A DNA stretch of 64,000 nucleotides, from contig NZ_CP097870.1 in the NCBI RefSeq assembly GCF_029223545.1, positions 2,108,001 to 2,172,000 on the forward strand, in the 5' to 3' direction. Position 1 is the stretch's first letter. Each line of letters opens with the position of its first letter. The notes beneath the pieces were generated by a model, which did no database searches, was not told where the DNA came from, and saw only the letters and a program-made list of their open reading frames with translations. The stretch is from Thauera sp. GDN1 (GTDB lineage: Bacteria > Pseudomonadota > Gammaproteobacteria > Burkholderiales > Rhodocyclaceae). This document shows positions 7,864-17,466 of this stretch, one piece after another. The translations under genes were made by a program, and so were the position numbers.

Positions 7864-10800
7864 TTATGCCTTCACCGCGTCGAGCAGGTCCCTCACCGCC
7901 TTCACCCGCTCCTTGAGGTTGGGCAGGCTGGCGCGGCGCACCAGCTTCTCGGGGCCGGCCATCTTGGTGCTGCGGTCCTTCTGGATCAGGAAGATCACCT
8001 TGACCGGGTCGATCGGCGCGTCCTTGGCGAACTGCACGCTGATCTGCGCGTCGGAGGCATCCAGCTTGTTCACCCCGTAGTCCTTGACCAGCATGCGCAG
8101 GCGGTGGGTCTCGATCAGCGCGGCGGTCTGCGCAGGCAGTTCGCCGAAGCGGTCGATCAGTTCTTCCTGCAGGGCGCGCAGATCGTCCTCGGTGTCGCAG
8201 TTGGCCAAGCGCTTGTACAGGGTCAGGCGCTCCTGCACGTCGGGGCAGTAGTCGGTGGGCAGCAGGGCCGGGGTGTGCAGGTTGATCTCGGACACGACCT
8301 CCAGCGGCTGCGACAGGTCGGGCTCCTTGCCGGCCTGCAGGTCCTTGACCGCGCGCTTCAACATCTCGGTGTACAGGCTGAAGCCGACCTGTTGGATCTC
8401 GCCCGACTGGTTCTCGCCCAGCACCTCGCCGGCGCCACGGATCTCGAGGTCGTGCATCGCCAGGTAGAAGCCGGAGCCGAGGTCTTCCATCATCGCAATC
8501 GCTTCCAGCCTTTTTTGCGCCTGCGCGGTGGGCTTGGCACCGGGCATGGTGAGCAGGTAGGCGTAGGCCTGGTGGTGGCTGCGCCCGACGCGGCCGCGCA
8601 ACTGGTGCAGCTGTGCGAGGCCGAAGCGGTCGGCGCGGTTGATGATGATGGTGTTGGCGGTGGGGATGTTGATGCCGGTCTCGATGATCGTGGTGCACAG
8701 CAGCAGGTTGGCGCGCTGCTGGGTGAAGTCGCGCATCACGCGCTCGAGCTCGCGCTCCGGCAGCTGGCCGTGGCCGACGACGATGCGCGCCTCGGGCAGC
8801 AGCTCCTCGAGGTCGTTACGCATGTTGTCGATGGTGTCGACCTCGTTGTGCAGGAAGTACACCTGGCCGCCGCGCTTGAACTCGCGCAGCACCGCCTCGC
8901 GGATCACGCCGCGGCTGGAGGGCTGCACGAAGGTCTTGATCGACAGGCGCTTCTGCGGCGGCGTGGCGATCACCGAAAACTCGCGCAGGCCCTCCATCGC
9001 CAGGCCCAGCGTGCGCGGGATCGGGGTGGCGGTGAGCGTCAGGATGTCGACCTCGGAGCGCAACTGCTTCAAGGCCTCCTTCTGGCGTACGCCGAAGCGA
9101 TGCTCCTCGTCGATGATCACCAGGCCGAGGCGCTTGAACACCACGTCCTTCTGCAGCAGACGATGGGTGCCGATGATGATGTCGACCTTGCCTTCGGAGA
9201 GTTGCTGCAGGGCCTCGGCCTGCTCCTTGGCGGACTTGAAGCGCGACAGCTCGGCGATCCTGATCGGCCAGTCGGTGAAGCGGTCGGCGAAGGTCTGGTA
9301 GTGCTGCTCGGCGAGCAGCGTGGTCGGGCACAGCACCACCACCTGCTTGCCGTCGGCCACCGCGATGAAGGCGGCGCGCAGCGCGACCTCGGTCTTGCCG
9401 AAGCCGACGTCGCCGCACACCAGGCGGTCCATCGGGCGACCGGACTTCATGTCGGTCACCACCGCGTCGATGGCCGCTTGCTGGTCGGGCGTGGTCTCGA
9501 AGCCGAAGCCTTCCGCGAAGGCTTCGAGGTCGTGCTGCTTGAAGTCGAAGCGATGGCCCGGTCGCGCGGCACGCTGGGCGTAGAGCGCGAGCAACTCGGC
9601 GGCGGTGTCGCGCACCTGCATCGCGGCCTTCTTCTTGGCCTTTTCCCACTGGCCGGAGCCGAGGCGGTGCAGGTCGACCGCTTCCGGGTCGGCGCCGGCA
9701 TAGCGGGTGATGACGTGCAGCTGCGACACCGGCACGTAGAGCTTGTCGCCGCCGTTGTATTCCAGGTGCAGGAACTCGGTGTCGCCCTCGCCGAGATTCA
9801 TGTGGATGAGGCCGAGGTAGCGACCGATGCCGTGCGAGACGTGCACCACCGGGTCGCCGATCTTGAGTTCCGACAGGTCGCGCAGCCAGCCCTCCATGGT
9901 GGCGGCCTTGCGCGCGTCGCGGCGGGCGCGGCTGCGGGCGGTGGCGGCGTAGAGCTCGGTCTCGGTGAGCACCGCCAGCTTCGCCGCGGGCAGCACGAAG
10001 CCGCGCGCGAGCGGCGCGACGCCGAGCGCGAGCCGCGCGTCCGAATCCAGGAAGGCGCCGAAATCGGCGCTGACCTCGGGCTTGACGCCGTATTCGGCGA
10101 AGAACTCGGCCATGGTCTCGCGCCGGCCGGGCGAATCCGACAGCAGGAGCACGCGACCATCGAAGCCGTCGAGGAAGGCCTTGAGCTTGTGCAGCGGGTC
10201 GCTGGCCTTGCGCTCGACTGCGACCTCGGGCGGGGGCAGGGCAAGGGCATCGGCGGTCTCACCGGTGGCTTCGGTGCCGATCGCCAGCCGCGGGAGGTTC
10301 TTCAGCGCGACGAAGAAGGCCTCGTCGGTCAGGAAGAGCTGCTCGGGCGCCAGAACCGGCCGGGTGCGATCGCCCTTGAGCAGGTCGTGGCGCGAGCGGG
10401 TGTCCTTCCAGAACTCCGCGATCGCCGCCGGCACGTCGCGGTGCAGCAGCACCGGCGTCTCGGCGGGCAGGTAGTCGAGCAGCGTGGCGGTGTCGTCGAA
10501 GAACAGCGGCAGGTAGTACTCGATGCCGGCCGGGGCGATGCCGTTGGAGACGTCCTTATAGATCGAGGCCCGTGTCGGGTCGCCCTCGAAGGTCTCGCGG
10601 AAGCGGCTGCGAAAGCGCGTGCGCCCCTTGTCGTCGAGCGGGAACTCGCGCGCCGGCAGCAGGCGGATCTCCTTGGTCGGATACACCGTGCGCTGGGTGT
10701 CGGGGTCGAAGGTCTTGATGCTCTCGACCTCGTCGTCGAAGAGGTCGATGCGGAAGGGCAGCGGCGAACCCATCGGGAACAGGTCGACCAGCCCGCCGCG

Positions 10801-11313
10801 CACCGAAAATTCGCCCGGGCTCACCACCTGCGTCACGTGGGCGTAGCCGGCGAGCGCCATCTGCGCCTTGAACTGCTCGACGTCGAGCTTCTCGCCCTGC
10901 TTGAGGAAGAAGGTGTAGGCGGCGAGGTAGGCGGGTGGCGCCATGCGGTAGAGCGCGGTCGAGGCCGGCACCAGCACCAGGTCGGTCTCGCCGCGGGAGA
11001 TCGCATAGAGCGTGGACAGTCGCTCCGAGATCAGGTCCTGGTGGGGGGAGAAGTTGTCGTAGGGCAGGGTCTCCCAGTCGGGCAGCAGGTGCGCGCGCAG
11101 GCCGGGCGCGACCCAGGCGATTTCTTCCTGCAGGCGCTGGGCGTCGAGCGGGTTGGCGGTGATCACCACCAGCATGCGGCCGCGGGCGGCGAGCTGGGCG
11201 ATGGCGAGCGCGTCGGCGGAGCCGGCGAGGGCATCGAGGTCGAGGCGGGCACCGGGCTTGGGCGGCTTCTGGGTGGCGAGCCGGGCGAGTAGCGAATCGA
11301 GCGAAGTGGGCAT
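7864..11313 (-). CDS. mfd: Transcription-repair coupling factor Mfd
   Basis: A 1149-residue SF2 translocase that removes RNA polymerase stalled at DNA lesions and recruits UvrA. From N to C: UvrB-like module, RNA polymerase interaction domain (SHGIGRYLGL and GDTEFLHLEY), RecG-like motor with Walker A GDVGFGKT and DEEH box (VIIDEEHRFG), QLRGRVGRS motif VI, and a C-terminal UvrA-binding-like domain. The start at 11313 gives the usual family length; in-frame sequence upstream would add 31 residues with no conservation that I recognise. It is divergent from the nitroreductase, with a 205 bp gap holding a perfect 14 bp palindrome. Confidence 0.97.
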   Translation of the reverse strand: MPTSLDSLLARLATQKPPKPGARLDLDALAGSADALAIAQLAARGRMLVVITANPLDAQRLQEEIAWVAPGLRAHLLPDWETLPYDNFSPHQDLISERLSTLYAISRGETDLVLVPASTALYRMAPPAYLAAYTFFLKQGEKLDVEQFKAQMALAGYAHVTQVVSPGEFSVRGGLVDLFPMGSPLPFRIDLFDDEVESIKTFDPDTQRTVYPTKEIRLLPAREFPLDDKGRTRFRSRFRETFEGDPTRASIYKDVSNGIAPAGIEYYLPLFFDDTATLLDYLPAETPVLLHRDVPAAIAEFWKDTRSRHDLLKGDRTRPVLAPEQLFLTDEAFFVALKNLPRLAIGTEATGETADALALPPPEVAVERKASDPLHKLKAFLDGFDGRVLLLSDSPGRRETMAEFFAEYGVKPEVSADFGAFLDSDARLALGVAPLARGFVLPAAKLAVLTETELYAATARSRARRDARKAATMEGWLRDLSELKIGDPVVHVSHGIGRYLGLIHMNLGEGDTEFLHLEYNGGDKLYVPVSQLHVITRYAGADPEAVDLHRLGSGQWEKAKKKAAMQVRDTAAELLALYAQRAARPGHRFDFKQHDLEAFAEGFGFETTPDQQAAIDAVVTDMKSGRPMDRLVCGDVGFGKTEVALRAAFIAVADGKQVVVLCPTTLLAEQHYQTFADRFTDWPIRIAELSRFKSAKEQAEALQQLSEGKVDIIIGTHRLLQKDVVFKRLGLVIIDEEHRFGVRQKEALKQLRSEVDILTLTATPIPRTLGLAMEGLREFSVIATPPQKRLSIKTFVQPSSRGVIREAVLREFKRGGQVYFLHNEVDTIDNMRNDLEELLPEARIVVGHGQLPERELERVMRDFTQQRANLLLCTTIIETGINIPTANTIIINRADRFGLAQLHQLRGRVGRSHHQAYAYLLTMPGAKPTAQAQKRLEAIAMMEDLGSGFYLAMHDLEIRGAGEVLGENQSGEIQQVGFSLYTEMLKRAVKDLQAGKEPDLSQPLEVVSEINLHTPALLPTDYCPDVQERLTLYKRLANCDTEDDLRALQEELIDRFGELPAQTAALIETHRLRMLVKDYGVNKLDASDAQISVQFAKDAPIDPVKVIFLIQKDRSTKMAGPEKLVRRASLPNLKERVKAVRDLLDAVKA

Positions 11314-11432
11314 GGGGCGGGAGGAAAGCGCGGCCGGACACAGGAGACAAGCGCGCCTGTCCGGCGTTCGAAGGTCTCGATTATAGGAGAGCGGCTGGCC
11401 GCTCATGCGGGCTTGTTTCGTCTCGCGGCGTT

Positions 11433-11446
11433 GACGTTAACGTCAC
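11433..11446. promoter_or_regulatory. Palindromic operator TGACGTTAACGTCA
   Basis: A perfect 14 bp inverted repeat in the mfd/nitroreductase divergent region, 72 bp before the nitroreductase ATG. The same core (TGACGTTAACGT) recurs at 26881 before the crotonase gene. From memory it resembles ACGTTAACGT-type sites of MerR-family LiuR-like regulators of acyl-CoA and branched-chain catabolism; the regulator is not in this window. Confidence 0.55.
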
Positions 11447-11518
11447 ATCGACCGACCATTCGACGCCCCCACATCGGTCGGCTGCCGCTGCAGCCGGCCC
11501 AGACAGAAAGGTTCGAAC

Positions 11519-12211
11519 ATGACGACGTCCCGCCAGTCCACAGTCGATGAGGTCATCACCAGCCGCTACTCCTGCCGCGCGTTCCTGCCGCAGCCGGTGG
11601 CGCGGGAAACGGTCGCCGAGATCCTCTCCGTGGCGGCCCGTGCGCCCTCGGGCACCAACATCCAGCCGTGGAAGGCGTGGGCGCTGAGCGGGGAAACCAA
11701 GGCCCGGGTCAGCGAACGCCTGCTCGCGGCCTTCGACGATCCGGAGGAGGCGGCGACGCACTCGGATCCCTACCAGTACTACCCGAAGCAGTGGGTCTCG
11801 CCCTACATCGACCGCCGGCGCAAGGTGGGCATGCAGCTCTACGGCCTGCTGGGCATCCAGAAGGGCGACGCGAAGCGCATGCACGAGCAGTTCGCGCGCA
11901 ACTACCGCTTCTTCGATGCGCCGGTGGGGCTGATCTTCACCGTGGATCGCGTGATGGAGCAGGGCTCCTGGCTCGATTACGGCATGTTCCTGCAGAACGT
12001 GATGCTGGCGGCAAAGGCGCGCGGCCTCGACACCTGCCCGCAGGTCGCGCTGATCCAGTTCCATCGCATCATCCGCCAGGAGCTCGGCATTCCGGACAGC
12101 GAGACGCTGATCTGCGGCATGTCACTCGGCTACGCCGACCCGGACGCACCGGAAAACGGCCTGCGGACCGAGCGCGAGCCGCTCGAGGCGTGGGTCCGCT
12201 TCCGCGACTGA
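11519..12211 (+). CDS. Nitroreductase family FMN oxidoreductase
   Basis: A 230-residue flavoprotein. The SRYSCRAF segment (residues 15-22) and the ARAPSGTNIQPW block (about 40-51) are the FMN phosphate-binding motifs, and LICGMSLGYADPD near 198-210 is the conserved C-terminal block. The family reduces nitro groups, quinones or enones with NAD(P)H; the physiological substrate is unknown. AAAGG precedes the ATG. The palindrome at 11433 suggests it belongs to a regulon shared with the acyl-CoA gene at 26952, which would fit a catabolic rather than a detoxifying role; this is inference. It converges on the radical SAM gene with 23 nt between stops. Confidence 0.88.
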   Translation: MTTSRQSTVDEVITSRYSCRAFLPQPVARETVAEILSVAARAPSGTNIQPWKAWALSGETKARVSERLLAAFDDPEEAATHSDPYQYYPKQWVSPYIDRRRKVGMQLYGLLGIQKGDAKRMHEQFARNYRFFDAPVGLIFTVDRVMEQGSWLDYGMFLQNVMLAAKARGLDTCPQVALIQFHRIIRQELGIPDSETLICGMSLGYADPDAPENGLRTEREPLEAWVRFRD

Positions 12212-12234
12212 TCTGAAACGGCGCGCGCAGCGCT

Positions 12235-13377
12235 TCAGGGCTGCGGCCGGTCTCCGCCCGCCTGGCGATGGATGGCGACCGGAATGCGGCGCGCGCCGAA
12301 GGCGTCGTCGACCGCGGCGCCCACCGCGCCGAACCGACCCGCCAGGTGCGCGCCGCAGTTCGGGCAGGCGCCGTCGGCGTTCAGCCGGTAGCGGCGGATC
12401 TCGTACCAGTCGCGCACGATCAGGGTTTCGCCGCAGCGCGCGCAGTGCGTGGTGTCGCCTTCGGTGTCATGGACGTTGCCGGTATAGACATGGTGCAGGC
12501 CGGCATCGAGCGCGATCCGGCGTGCGCGGCTCAGCGTCGCGGGCGGCGTCGGCGGGACGTCGGCCATCTTGAAGTCGGGATGGAAGGCGCTGAAGTGCAG
12601 CGGCACGTCCGCCCCCAGCTCCTTGCGCACCCAGGCGGACAGCGCGGCGATCTCGGCGTCCGAGTCGTTGTGTCCGGGGATGAGCAGGGTGGTGAGCTCC
12701 ACCCAGACCTCGGTCTCGTGCTGCAGCCAGACCAGGGTGTCGAGCACCGGCTGCAGGTGGGCGCCGCACAGCTTGACGTAGAAGTCGTCGGTGAAGCCCT
12801 TGAGGTCGACGTTGGCCGCGTCCATGCGAGAGAAGAAGTCAGTGCGCGCGCATTCGGAGATGTAGCCGGCGGTCACCGCCACGGTCTTCAGGCCGCGTTC
12901 GCGGCACAGGTCGGCGACGTCCATCGCGTACTCGGCGAAGATCACCGGGTCGTTGTAGGTGAAGGCGACGCTGTGGCAGCCCCAGTGCAACGCGGTGTCG
13001 ACGATCTCCTGCGGCGAGGCCTGGTCCATCAGCGTGTCGAGGTCGCGCGATTTGGAGATGTCCCAGTTCTGGCAGAACTTGCACGCCAGGTTGCAGCCCG
13101 CGGTGCCGAAGGAGAAAACCTTGCTGCCGGGGTAGAAGTGGTTGAGCGGCTTCTTCTCGACCGGGTCGATGCAGAAGCCCGAGCTGCGCCCGTAGGTGGT
13201 CAGCAGCATGTCGTCGCCTTCGCGCATGCGCACGAAGCAGGCGCCGCGCTGGCCAGGGTGCAGCTTGCACAGGCGCGGGCACAGGTCGCACTGGTAGCGG
13301 CCATCGTCGAGGCGGTGCCAGTAGCGCGCGGGATGGCGGCTGCCGATGTCGGCGATGGGCGCAGCGATGGATGTCAT
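12235..13377 (-). CDS. amrS: AmmeMemoRadiSam system radical SAM enzyme
   Basis: A 380-residue radical SAM protein related to pyruvate formate-lyase activases. The cluster motif CNLACKFC places Cys95, Cys99 and Cys102 in CxxxCxxC spacing. An N-terminal Cys set (Cys30, Cys33, Cys37, Cys47) and a C-terminal pair of CxxC knuckles (CARC and CPNC) suggest further metal sites. Its start overlaps the AMMECR1 gene by 4 nt (ATGA), completing a B-A-rS operon. The reaction is not established as far as I know. The gene symbol is the informal system label. Confidence 0.92.
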   Translation of the reverse strand: MTSIAAPIADIGSRHPARYWHRLDDGRYQCDLCPRLCKLHPGQRGACFVRMREGDDMLLTTYGRSSGFCIDPVEKKPLNHFYPGSKVFSFGTAGCNLACKFCQNWDISKSRDLDTLMDQASPQEIVDTALHWGCHSVAFTYNDPVIFAEYAMDVADLCRERGLKTVAVTAGYISECARTDFFSRMDAANVDLKGFTDDFYVKLCGAHLQPVLDTLVWLQHETEVWVELTTLLIPGHNDSDAEIAALSAWVRKELGADVPLHFSAFHPDFKMADVPPTPPATLSRARRIALDAGLHHVYTGNVHDTEGDTTHCARCGETLIVRDWYEIRRYRLNADGACPNCGAHLAGRFGAVGAAVDDAFGARRIPVAIHRQAGGDRPQP

Positions 13378-13940
13378 GACGCCTCCGCCTCGGTCTCCTT
13401 CCATTTCCGCACGTGGTAACGCGCGGCCATCAGCCCGGCCACCTCGCGGTTGGTCGGCAGGCCGGCCTTGTGCTTGAGCGCGGCGAGGAACTGCTGCGGT
13501 TCGGGCAGCTGCTCCCACACCTGGGGCAGGAAGGTCGCGCTGCGGCAGCCGGAGAAGATGATCAGGCCGTCGTCGCCGGGGCGCAGCTGGGCGAGCAGCG
13601 CCTGCTCGCCGGAGAAATCGAGGAACTCGGGCTCGGACAGCAGCGAAACCTCGACCGTCACCGCGTCGAACTCGGCCGCGGACAGCGGCGGAAAGCGCGG
13701 ATCTTCCATCGCCGCGGCGACCGCGTTGTGGATCACGTCCTCCCCAAGTGCGCGCGAGCGTCGCAGGCTGCCGATGCAGCCGCGCAGTTCGCCGTCCATG
13801 GTCAACGTGACGAAGGTGGCGCCCTTCTCGCGCAGGCGCGGGTCGTCGGGGATCGTCGGTGCGGGACCGCGACCGAGGCGGTGGGCGATCGCCCGGCGGG
13901 CGAGGCCGAGCAGGATGGGGCCGAGCTCAGTGTCGGGCAT
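13374..13940 (-). CDS. AmmeMemoRadiSam system protein A (AMMECR1 domain)
   Basis: A 188-residue AMMECR1-domain protein. The hallmark LRGCIG is at residues 52-57, followed by the conserved [15 protein letters not shown] segment. Human AMMECR1 carries the same hexapeptide; no enzyme activity is agreed on. The ATG at 13940 lies inside the end of the Memo-like gene (14 nt overlap), and the stop overlaps the radical SAM start by 4 nt, so the three are translated as a coupled unit. Downstream sequence shows HKAGLP near the C-terminus, also conserved in the family. Confidence 0.92.
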   Translation of the reverse strand: MPDTELGPILLGLARRAIAHRLGRGPAPTIPDDPRLREKGATFVTLTMDGELRGCIGSLRRSRALGEDVIHNAVAAAMEDPRFPPLSAAEFDAVTVEVSLLSEPEFLDFSGEQALLAQLRPGDDGLIIFSGCRSATFLPQVWEQLPEPQQFLAALKHKAGLPTNREVAGLMAARYHVRKWKETEAEAS

Positions 13941-14751
13941 GGTTGGAGGGTTCCGCTTCACAGAAGGCGATGCTGGTGTAGCCGACGACCCGCGAGCGAT
14001 CGCCCGCGGTATCGCCGGAATTGCGCAGGTCGAGCAGGTGCGGCCGCAGGTGGTGGTCGCGGGCGGCGATCAGCAGGCCGTTGATCGGCGTCGCGCCGCA
14101 GGCCTGCTCGTGATCCAGCCCGGGGCGCAGCTCGAGGACCTGCTCCACGGTCGCGCGGTCGGACCATTGCGCCTCGCGATAGCTCAGGTAGTGGGACAGG
14201 TCCGAGCTGATCAGGATCAGCGTCTCCGGGCCGCCCCACAGCTGCTCGATCAGGCTTGCGACCGCCTGTGCCGGGGCGTCGCCGACCAGCACCGGGACGA
14301 TCTCGAAGCGCTCCAGGGTCATCTGCAGGAAGGGAAGCTGTACCTCGAGGCAGTGCTCGAGGGCGTGCGGACGGTCGTCCACCATGACGTCGTCACGCGC
14401 CTGCAGGGCCATCCAGTCGGCGCGCGACAGCGGCACCTCGCCGAGCGGAGTTGCGAACACCTGCGCCGCGGGCAGGGCGAAGCCGCGGATCGCCACGCGG
14501 TGGGTCGGGCCCAGCATCACCACCCTGCGGACGATGTGGCGCATCGGTGCGAGCAGCGAATACGCACTCGCGGCCACCGGGCCGGAATACATGTACCCGG
14601 CGTGCGGCACGACGATCGCCTTGGGCGTCGGCGCGTCTTCGAGCGCGACCGCGGTGCTCAGCATCTCGGCGAGCTGCGTGCGCAGCACGCGGTCGTCGCC
14701 GGGGTAGAACTGCCCGGCCACGGCCGGAGGACGAATGGAAGCCAGCGCCAT
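13927..14751 (-). CDS. AmmeMemoRadiSam system protein B (Memo-like)
   Basis: A 274-residue member of the Memo family, which has a fold like class III nonheme-iron extradiol dioxygenases. Conserved pieces: [11 protein letters not shown] at the N-terminus, [42 protein letters not shown] and the [11 protein letters not shown] block. Histidines in PHAGY and GPTH plus a C-terminal Cys are the likely metal site. The ATG at 14751 opens the operon; 105 bp separate it from divergent ispD, so both promoters lie there. In eukaryotes Memo is implicated in copper/iron and redox biology; the bacterial role is unknown. Confidence 0.92.
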   Translation of the reverse strand: MALASIRPPAVAGQFYPGDDRVLRTQLAEMLSTAVALEDAPTPKAIVVPHAGYMYSGPVAASAYSLLAPMRHIVRRVVMLGPTHRVAIRGFALPAAQVFATPLGEVPLSRADWMALQARDDVMVDDRPHALEHCLEVQLPFLQMTLERFEIVPVLVGDAPAQAVASLIEQLWGGPETLILISSDLSHYLSYREAQWSDRATVEQVLELRPGLDHEQACGATPINGLLIAARDHHLRPHLLDLRNSGDTAGDRSRVVGYTSIAFCEAEPSNHARH

Positions 14752-14843
14752 CGGTTTGCCTCGAAACGGAGCCTGTCGGGGAACGAATTCATTATAGGCC
14801 TTCGCCGCCGGCGTGCAGGCGGCGCACACCGGCCGTGCCCGGA

Positions 14844-14849
14844 TAGAAT
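14844..14849 (+). promoter_or_regulatory. -10 element (TAGAAT) abutting ispD start
   Basis: TAGAAT ends 7 nt before the ispD ATG, so transcription would start at or next to the A of the start codon. No convincing -35 hexamer is seen 16-18 bp upstream. relA and tsaB show the same arrangement. Confidence 0.4.
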
Positions 14850-14856
14850 GCCGCCC

Positions 14857-15567
14857 ATGCACAACTTCCAGCCCCGACATTTCGCCATCGTGCCCGCGGC
14901 CGGAAGCGGCTCGCGCATGGGCGCGGCACGACCCAAGCAGTACCTGCCGCTGCTCGGGCGGCCGCTGATCCACCATGCGCTGGCGGTGCTGTGCGCGGCG
15001 CCGGAGATCGACCAGGTCTTCGTCGTGCTTTCGGTGGACGATGCCGAGTGGGCGCGGCACGACTGGTCGATGCTCGGCCCCAAGCTGCGGCCGCTGTTCT
15101 GCGGTGGCGCCACCCGGGCCGACAGCGTGCTCGGCGGCCTGCGCGCGATCGCCGGCGAGGTGGCGCAGACCGACTGGATCCTCGTCCATGACGCGGCGCG
15201 TCCGTGCCTGGCGCACTGGCACATCGAGGCGCTGGTGCGCGAGCTGGCGCACGACGAGGTCGGCGGTCTGCTCGCCGTCCCGGTCGCCGACACCCTCAAG
15301 CGCGCCGACGAGCGCCGCCATGTGCTCCAGACGGTGCCGCGCGACAGCCTGTGGCAGGCGCAGACGCCGCAGATGTTCCGCTACGTGATGCTGCGCCGCG
15401 CGCTCGAGCACGCCAAGGACGTCACCGACGAGGCGAGCGCGATCGAGGCTGCCGGCCTGCGTCCGCGCCTGGTGCAGGGCGACGCGACCAACCTCAAGGT
15501 CACCTATCCGCTCGACCTGCATCTGGCCGAGTGGATCCTCAAACATCGCCAGGGACACGACAGATGA
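14857..15567 (+). CDS. ispD: 2-C-methyl-D-erythritol 4-phosphate cytidylyltransferase
   Basis: A 236-residue enzyme of the MEP isoprenoid pathway that couples MEP to CTP. The nucleotide-binding loop [10 protein letters not shown] with RPKQYL covers residues 13-30; [15 protein letters not shown] and TPQMFR are also conserved, and the C-terminus has the VTDEASAIE block. Translation probably begins at the ATG right after the TAGAAT box, with no Shine-Dalgarno sequence. ispF overlaps its stop by 4 nt (ATGA), so the two enzymes are made together, as in many proteobacteria. Confidence 0.96.
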   Translation: MHNFQPRHFAIVPAAGSGSRMGAARPKQYLPLLGRPLIHHALAVLCAAPEIDQVFVVLSVDDAEWARHDWSMLGPKLRPLFCGGATRADSVLGGLRAIAGEVAQTDWILVHDAARPCLAHWHIEALVRELAHDEVGGLLAVPVADTLKRADERRHVLQTVPRDSLWQAQTPQMFRYVMLRRALEHAKDVTDEASAIEAAGLRPRLVQGDATNLKVTYPLDLHLAEWILKHRQGHDR

Positions 15568-16052
15568 GTTTTCCGTTCCGCATCGGCCAGGGCTTCGACG
15601 TGCACGCCCTGGTCCCCGGCCGTCCGCTGATCGTCGGTGGCGTCCGCATTCCCTTCGCGCACGGCCTGCTCGGCCATTCCGACGCCGACGTGCTGCTGCA
15701 CGCGCTCACCGACGCACTGCTGGGCGCCGCCGGACTGGGCGACATCGGCCGCCTGTTCCCCGACACCGATCCCGCCCATGCCGGCGCCGACAGCCGCGTG
15801 CTGCTGCGCGAGGCCTTCGCCCGCGTGCGCGCGGCGGGCTGGCAGGTGGTCAACATCGATGCGACCGTGATCTGCAAGGCGCCTCGCGTGCTGCCCCATG
15901 CGCCGGCGATGGTGGCCAACATCGCCGCCGACCTGGCGATGGATCCTGCTGCGATCAACATCAAGGGCAAGACCACCGAGAAGCTCGGCTTCACCGGGCG
16001 CGGCGAGGGCATCGCCGCCCAGGTGGTGGCGATGCTCGCGCGCGCGGCGTGA
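15564..16052 (+). CDS. ispF: 2-C-methyl-D-erythritol 2,4-cyclodiphosphate synthase
   Basis: A 162-residue trimeric MEP-pathway cyclase. Metal ligands Asp12, His14 and His46 correspond to E. coli Asp8, His10 and His42 (FDVHA and [10 protein letters not shown]). [11 protein letters not shown] and the C-terminal [15 protein letters not shown] are family signatures. The ATG overlaps the ispD stop; the thpR GTG overlaps this gene's stop. All catalytic pieces are present. Confidence 0.97.
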   Translation: MSFPFRIGQGFDVHALVPGRPLIVGGVRIPFAHGLLGHSDADVLLHALTDALLGAAGLGDIGRLFPDTDPAHAGADSRVLLREAFARVRAAGWQVVNIDATVICKAPRVLPHAPAMVANIAADLAMDPAAINIKGKTTEKLGFTGRGEGIAAQVVAMLARAA

Positions 16053-16642
16053 ACGCGCGTCCGCCCGCCGCGCTGCGATCGGGTCCGATGCCGGCGGAGC
16101 GGATGCGCGCCTTTTTCGCGCTGTGGCCCGATGCCGCCACCGCGGCGGCCCTGCATGCGCGCGGACGCGCCCTGCGGGCCGAATGCGGCGGGCGGCTGAT
16201 GCGGCGCGACACGGTTCACATGACCCTCGCCTTCCTGGGCGATGTCGCCACGGCGCGGCTGGAAGTGCTCGAAGAGGTCGCGGGCGCGGTACGCGGTGAG
16301 CGTTTCGCACTCGAGCTTGACCGGGTGGGTGGCTGGCACGGTCACCGTGTCCTGTGGTCGGGCTGCGAGACGGTCCCGCCGCCCTTGCAGGCGCTGGCCG
16401 CGGAGCTTTCCGCGCGCCTGCGCGCAGCCGGGTTCGAGCTCGACGCGCGTGCGTTCAATCCGCACGTGACCCTGGTCCGCAATGCCTTGCGTTCGCCCGG
16501 GCACGCCGAGGCGCCGCCGCTGCGCTGGCCGGTGGCGAGCTTCGTGCTGGTCGCATCCGAGCGTTCCGCGGATGGCGCGCACTATCGGGTGCTTGGACGC
16601 TGGGCTCTCGCCGATGGCAGGCCGGAAACGGCCCGAGATTGA
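16049..16642 (+). CDS. thpR: RNA 2',3'-cyclic phosphodiesterase (2'-5' RNA ligase family)
   Basis: A 197-residue 2H phosphoesterase, with the two HxT motifs at His57-Thr59 (HMTLAFLG) and His139-Thr141 (HVTLVRN). It hydrolyses 2',3'-cyclic phosphate RNA ends and ligates 2'-5' bonds in vitro. The GTG at 16049 overlaps the ispF stop (GTGA); an ATG at 16088 would drop 13 residues without touching the domain. It is the last gene before a strong terminator at 16659, so ispD-ispF-thpR form one transcript. Confidence 0.9.
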   Translation: MNARPPAALRSGPMPAERMRAFFALWPDAATAAALHARGRALRAECGGRLMRRDTVHMTLAFLGDVATARLEVLEEVAGAVRGERFALELDRVGGWHGHRVLWSGCETVPPPLQALAAELSARLRAAGFELDARAFNPHVTLVRNALRSPGHAEAPPLRWPVASFVLVASERSADGAHYRVLGRWALADGRPETARD

Positions 16643-16658
16643 AGCCCTGAAAAGGGCA

Positions 16659-16684
16659 CGGGGCGCACAGCGCCCCGTTTTCTT
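16659..16684 (+). terminator. Intrinsic terminator of ispD-ispF-thpR
   Basis: Perfect 8 bp GC stem CGGGGCGC/GCGCCCCG with loop ACA, followed by TTTTCTTT, 16 nt after the thpR stop. Confidence 0.85.
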
Positions 16685-16867
16685 TGGAGCCGCCTTCCGG
16701 CGCTCCGGTCTCGCGAGTGGAGACGATATCCTTGATCTGGTGTTGCGTTCAGCAGGTCAGTCCAATCCTCTGCGCTACGTTCAAACACGTCCTCCTTTGC
16801 GTCTGGCCATCCGGCCTTCGGCGAGTGTCAGGGCAGGTCTGAAACACTTGCGAAAGGTCCTCCCGGG

Positions 16868-17308
16868 TCAGAGAAAGATCGTGGAGCCGAGTCGTTCGCC
16901 GAGTTCGTTCTCGGGTGTCTTGGTGTAGTCCTTTTCGAAGCGGTCGGTGATCAGTTGCGCGGTCGGGCCGTCGATGACCGCATTGAGCAGACCCATGAAG
17001 GCGGGCGGGGCGACCACGATGGCGCGCTTGAACGCGTTGCTGGTGCGGCCCTGGTAGAGCGCCTGGGCGATCTCCTGTGCGAATACTTTGGCTTCGTGCT
17101 GCTTCGGCATCGTCTGCGGCTGCATCGATCCGCCTCCTGCCCCGGTCGCCGCCATGGCGCCCGAGCGGTCGGAAACGAGCTCGCCGTTCTTTTGCCTGCT
17201 TTCCGGATGGATCAGTTCCCTGACCAGCTTCAGTCCCTTGTTGGGACCCATGTTCTCGTACAACTTTGCCAGGCTGGCGTTGGCAACCAGAATCCAGGTA
17301 ATGGCCAT
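16868..17308 (-). CDS. Host attachment protein-like (baeRF-type) protein
   Basis: A 146-residue protein starting MAITWILVANASLAKLYE, typical of the 'host attachment protein' family related to archaeo-eukaryotic release factor-like (baeRF) domains. The name comes from an Agrobacterium attachment phenotype; the biochemical role is unsettled, and a ribosome-linked role has been suggested for the superfamily. GGGAGATC precedes the ATG with good spacing. Conserved pieces include HEAKVFAQEIAQAL, APPAFMGLLNAVI and the C-terminal KDYTKTPE. It stands alone, 159 bp from its upstream neighbour. Confidence 0.75.
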   Translation of the reverse strand: MAITWILVANASLAKLYENMGPNKGLKLVRELIHPESRQKNGELVSDRSGAMAATGAGGGSMQPQTMPKQHEAKVFAQEIAQALYQGRTSNAFKRAIVVAPPAFMGLLNAVIDGPTAQLITDRFEKDYTKTPENELGERLGSTIFL

Positions 17309-17466
17309 AAAAGATCTCCCTTTCGATTTCAATCGGTTCGTCCGCGGCTGCGGACGCGATGCATTCGAGCGAAAGAAGCACTTGCAGCTTAGGCCAGGTC
17401 GGTAGCGTCTGCCAATCCCGTTCGTTTCCATTTTGTGAAACAGGCTTGCGCGAAATGCAAGCGGGC

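Noticed and set aside
7837..11292. Very long plus-strand open frame opposite mfd
   Set aside because: Shadow of mfd produced by high third-position GC; no family features.
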